The translations under genes and the position numbers were made by a program. From CAZLQR01 sp964366455 (GTDB lineage Bacteria > Patescibacteriota > Microgenomatia > UBA1406 > GWC2-37-13): DNA of 11,048 bases. The stretch lies in the NCBI GenBank assembly GCA_964366455.1, contig CAYISZ010000021.1:1-11048 (forward strand). The letters run 5' to 3'. The notes under the pieces are model-generated. The model was not told where the DNA came from. It did not search any database and saw only the letters and a program-made list of their open reading frames with translations. Of this stretch, positions 1 to 6,025 are shown in pieces; positions within the stretch are counted from its first letter, which is position 1; every line of letters begins with the position of its first letter.

Positions 1-12
1 TATAATGAAAAT

Positions 13-1415
13 ATGGACGCTGCTTTTGGAACAACTGCTTTGGATGGACTAATTAATGTAATCATTGCCCTTATCGCTGCTTTTTCGGCAGGCGGTGCTA
101 CGTGGCTGATTATGTACCTTGTAATTATCTATGTGAGAATGCGTAAGCGAGAGCACGCTTCGATGACGATGGTGACGATGGAGGTAAAAATCTCGAAAGA
201 CAATGAGATTAAGGTCGATGCGGCAGAACAGATGTTTACGGCATTGGCGTCCTTGAAAAAAAGTGGATTTTGGGCATTTCTAGAGGCGGGAGACTCTCTA
301 GCCTTCGAGATTATCGGTAAAAATGCAGACATTCGTTTCTATGTGACCTCACCATCAAAGGTCGCCGATCTTGTAGAAAAAACAGTCTACGGATACTACC
401 CGGCGGCAGACATCAAGCGCGTAGAGGAGCCTAATATTTTTACTGATGATGGGAAGGTGAGTTACGCCGCATATATCGCCAAGGAAGCACCATACATGCC
501 TTTAAAGACCTACAAAGATATGCCTACCGACAGTTTGGCGGCTATTACTTCGGCGCTTTCTAAGATGGAGGAAGGGGAAGGAGCTCTCGTGCAGATTCTT
601 ATAAAACCTTCGGACGGAAAATGGAAAAAGGCGGGGAAATCCTATGTTGCGAGTGTAAAAAAGAATGAATCAAATCCCGAAAAGGCGACCTTTAAAAGCG
701 ATCCGAAACTTCTTGAACGAATTGAGGACAAGAGCGGGAAGCAAGGCTTTGATACGGCGTTAAGGATTATCGTTTCCTCAAGGTCAAAGGACAACGCAGA
801 TCTTCATTTGAGAAACATTAAGTCAGCCTTTACGCAGTTTAACTCCGATGCCAACAGCCTAAAAGCGGTAAAGATTAGATTTAAAGGCGGATTTATGTTG
901 GACGCTGTTTACAAATTCTTTCCCGTTTTTGAGCTACCTTTTTTCAGAACATTTTCTGTATTCTCCGCCGAAGAGTTGGCCTCGTTTTTTCACTTTCCAA
1001 ACAAGACTATCGAAACGCCACACGTAGCGTGGCTAAAGGCTAAGAGCGCGCCAGTTGCTTCCGAAGTACCACAAGAAGGTGGTACGGGAATAGGAATGGG
1101 TTATTTCAGAGGCGTTAAGCGCCCGGTGAACATCAGTTTCGACGACAGACGTCGTCACGTGTATATTATCGGTAAAACCGGAACAGGAAAATCATATCTA
1201 CTGCAGGATATGATCGCTCAAGATATTAAAACTGGGCACGGTGTTTGCGTAATAGATCCGCACGGAGATCTTATCGACGATGTTCTAAAGTACATTCCGC
1301 CAGAAAGAGCCGAGGATGTTATATATTTCGACCCTGCCGATGGTGAAAGACCGATGGGGCTAAATTTGCTAGAAGCTAAAACTGAGGATGAAAAACATTT
1401 CATTACTTCAGCAAT
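13..1415 (+). CDS. VirD4/TraG-like type IV secretion coupling ATPase, N-terminal part (before assembly gap)
   Basis: First 467 codons of a membrane-anchored P-loop ATPase of the VirD4/TraG/HerA type, the class that pumps DNA or protein through type IV secretion or conjugation-like machines. Residues about 12-45 form a hydrophobic membrane segment followed by a basic stop-transfer (RMRKRE). A soluble region of about 330 residues that I do not recognise comes next, then the nucleotide-binding core with Walker A GKTGTGKS at residues 387-394 and the following DPHGD strand (VIDPHGDLIDDV) typical of this family. The gene runs into 100 Ns, but the 55 nt before the gap are repeated after it, so it continues in frame into the piece at 1516-2522 for a total of 784 aa. 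The ATG at 13 is the first in frame. It has TATAAT six bases upstream and no Shine-Dalgarno. The frame is open to the window edge, so a more upstream start is possible. Family call is firm; the secretion substrate is unknown. Confidence 0.85.
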
Positions 1416-1570
1416 NNNNNNNNNNNNNNNNNNNNNNNNNNNNNNNNNNNNNNNNNNNNNNNNNNNNNNNNNNNNNNNNNNNNNNNNNNNNNNNNNNNNN
1501 NNNNNNNNNNNNNNNTAAATTTGCTAGAAGCTAAAACTGAGGATGAAAAACATTTCATTACTTCAGCAAT
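1361..1570. repeat. Assembly gap with a 55-nt duplicated flank
   Basis: Positions 1416-1515 are exactly 100 Ns, the usual placeholder for a scaffold gap of unknown size. The 55 nt left of it (1361-1415) are identical to the 55 nt right of it (1516-1570). This is what two de Bruijn contigs sharing a terminal k-mer look like after scaffolding. Collapsing the duplicate restores an open frame: 1403 + 952 nt = 785 codons including the stop. The repeat is therefore best read as an assembly artefact, not a biological duplication. Confidence 0.93.
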
Positions 1571-2522
1571 TATCAACCTGATGTATAAGCTTTACGATCC
1601 TCAGAGAACGGGAATTATTGGTCCAAGATTCGAGCATGCTGTCCGAAACGCAATGTTGACCGTAATGTCAGAGGAGGGAGCCACCTTCGTTGAGGTTATC
1701 CGCATTCTAACCGATGCAAAATACGTACAAGAGCTTCTACCCAAGGTCAAAGACCCAATCATCAGAAGGTACTGGACCGATCAGATCGCACAGACCTCGG
1801 ACTTTCATAAGTCGGAGGTGCTGGACTATATCGTATCTAAATTCGGCCGATTCGTCACAAACAAATTAATGAGAAACATCATTGGACAGTCCAAATCCGC
1901 CTTCAACTTTAGAGAGGTAATGGATGAGGGGAAGATTCTGTTAATCAATCTCTCTAAAGGTAGATTAGGAGAGGAAAACTCCAACTTTTTAGGGCTGACA
2001 TTAATTCCAAAGATTCTAGTGGCGGCGATGAGCAGACAGGAAATTCCGGAAGATCAACGACGCGACTTCTTTCTTTATGTCGATGAGTTTCAAAACTTCG
2101 CAACGCCTGATTTTGCAACAATTCTGTCTGAGGCTCGTAAGTACCATCTAAACTTGACGGTTGCGAATCAGTTCATTGGTCAGGTGGACGAAGAGGTTAA
2201 AAATGCTATCTTTGGAAATGTAGGTACGATGATTGCATTCAGAGTTGGTGTTACCGATGCGTCATATTTACAACGCGAATACCAACCAGTATTTGGTGAG
2301 TCTGACCTCATCAACATAGAAAGATTCCACATATATATGAAAACTATCGTGAACAACGAGCCTGTCCCACCATTTTCAGTCGATCTTTCCCGCGATGTAA
2401 ACGCGCTAAAAAAGACACAAAATCAAAAAATCGCCCAAGCGATTATTCAGTTGTCACGACTAAAATACGGAAGACCTAAGGAGCTTGTAGAGGCCGAAAT
2501 TACGCAAAGAGCGAGATTATGA
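1516..2522 (+). CDS. VirD4/TraG-like type IV secretion coupling ATPase, C-terminal part (after assembly gap)
   Basis: C-terminal part of the same ATPase gene. Its first 55 nt duplicate 1361-1415, so real new sequence starts at 1571. The apparent TTG start at 1521 is an artefact of the gap, not an initiation site. The piece carries the Walker B strand LYVDEF (D639-E640 of the joined protein), followed by the TraG/TraD/VirD4 C-terminal signature FATILSEARKYHLNLTVANQ with its sensor glutamine, and a GNVGTMIAFRVG block, all as in coupling proteins that recognise relaxosome or secretion substrates (TraM-recognition-type domain). It ends with TGA at 2520-2522, overlapping the ATG of the flavin oxidoreductase as ATGA, so the two are probably translationally coupled. 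No relaxase or other mating-channel gene is visible here, so a role in DNA uptake, conjugation or protein export cannot be separated. Confidence 0.85.
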
Positions 2523-3274
2523 TAAAGTCCTTCCAAGCCACCCTAACCAAACGTGTTGCGTTAACACACGACATGAACATCTTCAGTTTCGAGATCATCA
2601 ACGATTCTCTTGAGTTTATAGCGGGACAGTATGTAATTATGATGATCAAGTTGGCTAATGGAGAAATTGCTCGTAGACTTTACTCAATCTCAAGCGAGTC
2701 TCAGAATACAAAGGGTTTCGATTTGTTGGTGAAAAGAATTCCAAGCGGCGTTGCATCTAACTATCTTGCCGGACTACACATCGGCGAATCAGCCTCATTT
2801 CAGGGCCCTGCGGGAGTTTTTACCATGAAAGACAGCGACCCAACGAAGCCTAAGGTCTTTTTAGCTACAAGCTCCGGAATTGCGCCAATCTACAGCATGC
2901 TTAAGTCCAGAGTTTTAGAAGGTGCAACTGCGGAAAAGTGGTATTTGTTCTGGGGTGTGCGGACCAGTCTAGATCTTCATTGGATTAAGGAGCTCGAAGA
3001 GCTAAAGCAGAAAAACCCCATGTTTCAGTACATTTTTTGTCTATCTAGAGAACCCGATCTTTCACAAGTAACCATGCCGTTGTCCTGTACTTTAGGGAGA
3101 ATAGACGCCTGTTTTCAAAAGAATGTGTTGTCCGCTATGAAGGGAAATCTTGAGATGATAAATGGCTTTGAGTACTACATCTGCGGAAGCGTAAATGCGG
3201 TAGAGTCACTTCGACAATCTCTATTGTCTGAAGGAGTCGAAAAAAAACAGATACATTTTGAGAAGTTTGTGTAA
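2519..3274 (+). CDS. Ferredoxin-NADP reductase-like FAD/NAD(P) oxidoreductase
   Basis: A 251-residue two-domain flavin reductase of the ferredoxin-NADP+ reductase superfamily, predicted to move electrons between NAD(P)H and an unknown acceptor in the cytoplasm. The N-terminal FAD barrel shows GQY at 36-38, the FAD-binding R-x-Y-S motif RLYSIS at 53-58 and GPAG at 96-99. The NAD(P) domain begins with KVFLATSSGIAP (112-123), a variant of the usual GTGIAP nucleotide loop, then LFWGVR (143-148), GRID (193-196), YYICGS (219-224) and a C-terminal FEKF. No iron-sulfur cysteine cluster is present, so it is the bare reductase module. Length is normal for the family. The start codon overlaps the stop of the VirD4-like ATPase by 4 nt, which fixes the start and implies co-expression. 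The physiological partner cannot be told from sequence. Confidence 0.85.
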   Translation: MIKSFQATLTKRVALTHDMNIFSFEIINDSLEFIAGQYVIMMIKLANGEIARRLYSISSESQNTKGFDLLVKRIPSGVASNYLAGLHIGESASFQGPAGVFTMKDSDPTKPKVFLATSSGIAPIYSMLKSRVLEGATAEKWYLFWGVRTSLDLHWIKELEELKQKNPMFQYIFCLSREPDLSQVTMPLSCTLGRIDACFQKNVLSAMKGNLEMINGFEYYICGSVNAVESLRQSLLSEGVEKKQIHFEKFV

Positions 3275-3353
3275 GTTAAAAAACTTTTAAAGTAGAAAAA
3301 GCAAAAAGCCTCTATCCAAGAAGTTTATTAATTAGCCAATAATTCATATTGGC
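3273..3353. terminator. Convergent spacer with two weak hairpins, possible terminators
   Basis: The 108-nt spacer between the converging oxidoreductase and dnaB genes holds two small dyads. At 3273-3286 AAGTT/AACTT pairs around AAAA. Read on the minus strand, an overlapping ACTT/AAGT pair (3293-3283) is followed by a run of Ts. At 3335-3353 GCCAATA/TATTGGC (7 bp) encloses a 5-nt loop but has no T-run on either side. Both are weak and AT-rich. Their position between convergent genes is the main argument for termination. Confidence 0.3.
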
Positions 3354-3382
3354 AAATAGTATATCCGAATCCCGGAGTTAAG

Positions 3383-4726
3383 TTAAACGGCAGATTTATC
3401 GACACTGAAGAATTTCACTCTGTCTCCACGGAACATCAGGTCAATCTCTCCAGTGGCGCCGTTTCGATGTTTTGCGATGAATAGTTTAATCATGCGCTTA
3501 CTCTGATCCAGAAGATCCTCGTTCTCATCTTCGTGATATAGGAAGGCAACGATATCCGCATCCTGCTCTATCGATCCAGATTCTCGTAGATCTGATAACT
3601 GCGGTTTCTTACTTCCACGTTGTTCGACGGCACGCGATAACTGCGACAAAGCAATTACAGGAATCTTGAGTTCACGCGCCAAGTTCTTTAGTCCTTGTGA
3701 GATCATTGAGACTTCGGTAACTCGGGAATCAAATCTACGACCCGCATCAGCCAACTGAAGATAGTCGACAACAATCAACTTTACATCTTTCTCAATTTTG
3801 AGTTTTCTTGCTTTAGTTCTCATCTCAAGAATGGATGCGCCTGGGGAGTCATCGATAAAAATTGGAGCGTCTGCGAGCTCTCCCATCGCATCGGTTAGTT
3901 TTTTGTAGTCTTCATCAGAAAGACGCCCGGTCTTCAATTTCCATGCGTCAATATCTGCATGCCCGACCAAAAGACGATCAACCAATTCTTCCTTACTCAT
4001 CTCAAGAGAGAAAAATCCTACCGCTTTCTTTTCTTTCATCGCGACATTTAAAGCAATGTTAAGCGCCAAGGTAGTTTTACCAATACCGGGGCGCGCCGCT
4101 AAGACAATCAGGTTTGAGTCCTGCATTCCTGCTAATTTATTGTCCAGGTCAACGTAGCCTGTGGGTAGTCCTCGATACTGGACGCCTTGTTTGAGAAACT
4201 CTTCAAGTCGTTCAAAACTTTCCGCAAGCACCTCTTTTAGCTCTACAAAGTCCTGATGAAGATGTTCTTGAGCTAGGGAGAATATTTCCTTTTCTGCCTC
4301 ATCAAGTAATTTCTTCGTGTCTCCGGTTTCATCAAACGCCCTTTGGACAGTGCGAGAGGAGAATGCAATAAGCTGACGCTTAGTATAGTGATCTTTAACG
4401 ATTCTACCATAGTGCTCAATGTATGCTGAGGTCGGCACAGTGTTAATCAAATCGGTAAGATAGACTGTTCCACCAACGTCCTTAAGTTTGCCCTCTTTTT
4501 TAAGCTGACTTTGAAGCGTGATGATGTCGATGGGTTGTTGTTTTTCAAAAAGAGAGAGCATGGCTCCGTAAATATTTTGGTTTTCCTTGGAGTAAAAATG
4601 ATCTTGTCGTAAAAACTCAACAACCAGATTAATTGAAGAAGCGTCTACTAATATAGCACCGAGAACCGACTGTTCGGCCTGTAAATCCTGTGGTGGAACC
4701 TTTAGTGCATCGGATGAAATTGCCAT
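3383..4726 (-). CDS. dnaB: Replicative DNA helicase DnaB
   Basis: Hexameric 5'-3' replicative helicase that unwinds DNA ahead of the replication fork using ATP. From the ATG at 4726 it has 447 residues, normal for bacterial DnaB. The N-terminal helical domain (about 10-115; PPQDLQAEQSVLGAIL) is intact. After a linker come the RecA-like core with Walker A ARPGIGKT (211-218), SLEMS with the catalytic Glu, Walker B VVDYLQL (319-325), SQLSR (361-365), the DLRESGSIEQDAD segment and KHRNG (419-423) containing the arginine finger region. A TTG three codons upstream (4735) is also open, but the ATG gives the more ordinary start. No Shine-Dalgarno is visible. It lies 80-90 nt downstream of the metallo-hydrolase gene on the same strand, with a possible promoter of its own. 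No intein or insertion is seen. Confidence 0.97.
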   Translation of the reverse strand: MAISSDALKVPPQDLQAEQSVLGAILVDASSINLVVEFLRQDHFYSKENQNIYGAMLSLFEKQQPIDIITLQSQLKKEGKLKDVGGTVYLTDLINTVPTSAYIEHYGRIVKDHYTKRQLIAFSSRTVQRAFDETGDTKKLLDEAEKEIFSLAQEHLHQDFVELKEVLAESFERLEEFLKQGVQYRGLPTGYVDLDNKLAGMQDSNLIVLAARPGIGKTTLALNIALNVAMKEKKAVGFFSLEMSKEELVDRLLVGHADIDAWKLKTGRLSDEDYKKLTDAMGELADAPIFIDDSPGASILEMRTKARKLKIEKDVKLIVVDYLQLADAGRRFDSRVTEVSMISQGLKNLARELKIPVIALSQLSRAVEQRGSKKPQLSDLRESGSIEQDADIVAFLYHEDENEDLLDQSKRMIKLFIAKHRNGATGEIDLMFRGDRVKFFSVDKSAV

Positions 4727-4756
4727 ATTTATCAATATTCTAATTCAGGGATATGT

Positions 4757-4787
4757 ATTGTACAGCACCCAAACGTACAAGTGGCAA
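4757..4787 (-). promoter_or_regulatory. Possible dnaB promoter
   Basis: In the spacer upstream of dnaB, minus strand, a TTGCCA (4787-4782) and a TACAAT (4762-4757) are separated by 19 bp, longer than the ideal 17, leaving a leader of about 25 nt. An alternative -10, TAGAAT, lies only 10 nt before the ATG with a poor -35. The choice between them is open. Confidence 0.3.
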
Positions 4788-4815
4788 ATAAATGAGAGAT
4801 GTTTAACGTCGCCGA

Positions 4816-5466
4816 TTATGAAATCTTCATTATGATTAGCTTCGTATCTTCGGGAATGTCATCCTTCTTCATTGTAAGAACATCTAAGGTTTCAGAAGGT
4901 GCTGATCCGTACTTTGCTACAAACTCATCGAGTCCAGTAAGGTCTTTGTGTACTTTTTGATCAAGATCTTTGTGATTGTAGTGCATAGGGATAACAATTG
5001 ATGGTTCGATCTTATGGATCACGCTAACGGCCTCGGCTGCGTCAATGGTGTAATGGCCACCAACAGGAATCAGAAGAATATCTACGTCTCCAATTTCATC
5101 TACCAACTCATCTGTAAGAGTATGTCCCAAATCTCCACAGTGAAGGATTGAGATTTCTTCTGCCTCAATTTTAAACAGTGTGTTTTCGCCACGCAGTGCG
5201 CCTTTTTCTTTGTCGTGAAAGGTTGGGTAGCCGGTAATGCGCACACCCAACTTATCGGACTCTCCTGGCCAATCGATAACCAAGGCATCGGTAGAAACAC
5301 CAGCGCCGTAGTTATGATCTGGATGTTGATGGGAGAAAGTTACTACATCCGCTTCTTGCTTTGGAAACTTCAGTCCTACGGCCTTTGGATCAAACGGATC
5401 CATCACGACCTTTGCGTCCTTCGTCTTAATTAAAAATGAAGAATGTCCGAGATATTTTAATTGCAT
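4816..5466 (-). CDS. UlaG-like metallo-beta-lactamase-fold metal-dependent hydrolase
   Basis: Cytoplasmic metallo-hydrolase of the UlaG/UPF0173 branch of the metallo-beta-lactamase fold (216 aa, typical for this short branch). Metal ligands are visible in order: GHSSFLI at the N-terminus, the HxHxDH signature at H46, H48, D50 and H51, H84 in the YPTFHD segment, HCGDLGH at 109-115 and the final IPMHYN histidine at 161. Members of this branch include L-ascorbate-6-phosphate lactonase, but most are of unknown substrate, and nothing nearby points to ascorbate use. The ATG at 5466 begins directly with the first beta strand MQLKYLGHSS, so the start is convincing. A good promoter lies 9 nt upstream and no ribosome-binding site is present, suggesting a leaderless or nearly leaderless mRNA. 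It stands between the small membrane protein gene and dnaB on the same strand. Confidence 0.88.
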   Translation of the reverse strand: MQLKYLGHSSFLIKTKDAKVVMDPFDPKAVGLKFPKQEADVVTFSHQHPDHNYGAGVSTDALVIDWPGESDKLGVRITGYPTFHDKEKGALRGENTLFKIEAEEISILHCGDLGHTLTDELVDEIGDVDILLIPVGGHYTIDAAEAVSVIHKIEPSIVIPMHYNHKDLDQKVHKDLTGLDEFVAKYGSAPSETLDVLTMKKDDIPEDTKLIIMKIS

Positions 5467-5475
5467 GGTGCAGTA

Positions 5476-5504
5476 AGGATAGCAAAAACAGATGGTTGTT
5501 TCAA
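5476..5504 (-). promoter_or_regulatory. Promoter for the metallo-hydrolase gene
   Basis: On the minus strand TTGAAA (5504-5499) and TATCCT (5481-5476) are separated by exactly 17 bp, with TGC directly before the -10 (extended -10). The -10 ends 9 nt before the ATG at 5466, so the transcript would start at or within about 3 nt of the start codon. This is the best vegetative-type promoter in the window. Confidence 0.6.
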
Positions 5505-5514
5505 CGCCTGAAAG

Positions 5515-5814
5515 CTATTTGCAGATTTGTTTTTTGATTTCTTGCTGTTTCTCTTTAGGTAATTTGTTGTACTGATCTATCACGGGTTTTGTCGCCTGCT
5601 TGAAGACCACCATTTCGAGAAATGAAGCCGATCTCGAGGCCTGATTTGTTGCAATCTTTGTCGCTGCTCCAAGAACATTGTCCGTAAGTTTTTTGGTTTG
5701 TGGGCTATTCTTCGTCAAAAATGCAGAGCCATAATTTTGATAGAGATAATATGCGCCTGCAACAATTAGTACTAGGAAAAAGATTTTTTTGAAGAGCCAG
5801 CCTAACATAATCAT
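5515..5814 (-). CDS. Small single-pass membrane protein of unknown function
   Basis: I do not recognise this 99-residue protein. It has an N-terminal hydrophobic helix at about residues 7-25 (WLFKKIFFLVLIVAGAYYLY) preceded by lysines. It then has a charged, Lys/Gln-rich tail of about 70 residues with helical character and a C-terminal KEKQQEIKKQICK. With the lysines before the helix the tail would most simply face outside, but orientation is uncertain. There is no lipobox and no clear signal-peptidase site. Two starts are possible: ATG at 5814 (M1) or ATG at 5808 (M3). A TATACT box ends 7 nt before M3, which would suit a leaderless transcript starting at M3 (97 aa). It is divergent from tRNA-His and upstream of the metallo-hydrolase. 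Codon structure, hydrophobic helix and the tight fit between neighbours support a real gene. Confidence 0.6.
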   Translation of the reverse strand: MIMLGWLFKKIFFLVLIVAGAYYLYQNYGSAFLTKNSPQTKKLTDNVLGAATKIATNQASRSASFLEMVVFKQATKPVIDQYNKLPKEKQQEIKKQICK

Positions 5815-5815
5815 A

Positions 5816-5821
5816 AGTATA
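5816..5821 (-). promoter_or_regulatory. Possible -10 box for the small membrane protein gene
   Basis: TATACT on the minus strand, 1 nt before the first ATG and 7 nt before the second in-frame ATG. No convincing -35 lies at the right distance. If used, transcription would begin at the second ATG. Confidence 0.3.
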
Positions 5822-5861
5822 CTAAAAAGAGCGTTAGATAGAGAAATAGGACCGAAGTTGG

Positions 5862-5867
5862 TAAAAT
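5862..5867 (+). promoter_or_regulatory. Probable -10 box for tRNA-His
   Basis: TAAAAT ends 9 nt before the first base of tRNA-His, a suitable distance for a -10 element. The -35 region is not recognisable. An 8-nt AATAGGAC occurs twice around it (5845-5852 and 5865-5872). The same transcript would also serve the CoA gene, which has no obvious promoter of its own. Confidence 0.4.
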
Positions 5868-5876
5868 AGGACTATT

Positions 5877-5950
5877 GGCGGTCGTAGCTCAGTTGGTAGA
5901 GCATCAGATTGTGGATCTGATTGTCGCGGGTTCGAGCCCCGTCGATCGCC
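5877..5950 (+). tRNA. tRNA-His (anticodon GUG)
   Basis: A complete cloverleaf can be drawn. The acceptor stem is GCGGTCG/CGATCGC with one G-T pair, then T8-A9, a D-stem GCTC/GAGC and an anticodon stem TCAGA/TCTGA with a 7-nt loop TTGTGGA holding GTG at 5911-5913. A 5-nt variable loop and a T-arm GCGGG-TTCGAGC-CCCGT follow. The extra G at 5877 pairs with C at 5950, the G-1:C73 identity pair special to tRNA-His, which confirms the specificity. CCA is not encoded (CAAG follows), so it must be added after transcription. Its last 16 nt plus one more base are repeated 58 nt downstream. Confidence 0.96.
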
Positions 5951-6009
5951 CAAGGTAAGGGGGAGAAGTTTATCCTGAGCGTAGTCGAAGGAAGCCCCGT
6001 CGATCGCCC
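5935..6009 (+). repeat. 17-nt direct repeat of the tRNA-His 3' end flanking a short insert
   Basis: AGCCCCGTCGATCGCCC occurs at 5935-5951, inside the 3' strand of the T-stem and acceptor stem of tRNA-His, and again at 5993-6009, exactly 58 nt further on. The 41 nt between the copies include CCTGAGCGTAGTCGAAGG (5974-5991). The arrangement, an intact tRNA followed by a copy of its 3' end, resembles what is left when an element recombines into a tRNA gene and rebuilds it. It is far too short to carry an integrase, so it would be a scar or a small repeat unit. Confidence 0.75.
5974..5991 (+). repeat. Dispersed-repeat-like motif downstream of tRNA-His
   Basis: CCTGAGCGTAGTCGAAGG, within TCCT...AGGA (5973-5992), which forms a 4-bp terminal dyad. 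From memory this sequence recurs in intergenic regions of many environmental draft genomes, where its complement gives spurious peptides containing FDYAQDK. That peptide also appears here on the minus strand. Only one copy exists in this window, so the repetitive nature cannot be shown from it. Confidence 0.45.
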
Positions 6010-6025
6010 CCGCGCAACAGAAACA

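Noticed and set aside
1521..1523. TTG start for a separate 333-residue ATPase
   Set aside because: The codon is inside the 55-nt duplicated contig end; the frame is continuous with the upstream part.
3862..4062. Plus-strand open frame opposite dnaB
   Set aside because: Shadow of highly conserved DnaB codons, with no recognisable features or start signals.
5215..5433. Plus-strand open frame opposite the metallo-hydrolase
   Set aside because: Shadow of the hydrolase gene, whose full metal-ligand set shows which strand codes.
5489..5508. GTTG/CAAC mini-hairpin after the small membrane protein gene
   Set aside because: Only 4 bp with a 3-nt loop; the sequence is better explained as the promoter of the metallo-hydrolase gene.
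5921..6025. 35-codon N-terminal extension of the CoA gene
   Set aside because: It lies inside tRNA-His and the duplicated tail, and the conserved adenylyltransferase sequence begins right after the ATG at 6026.
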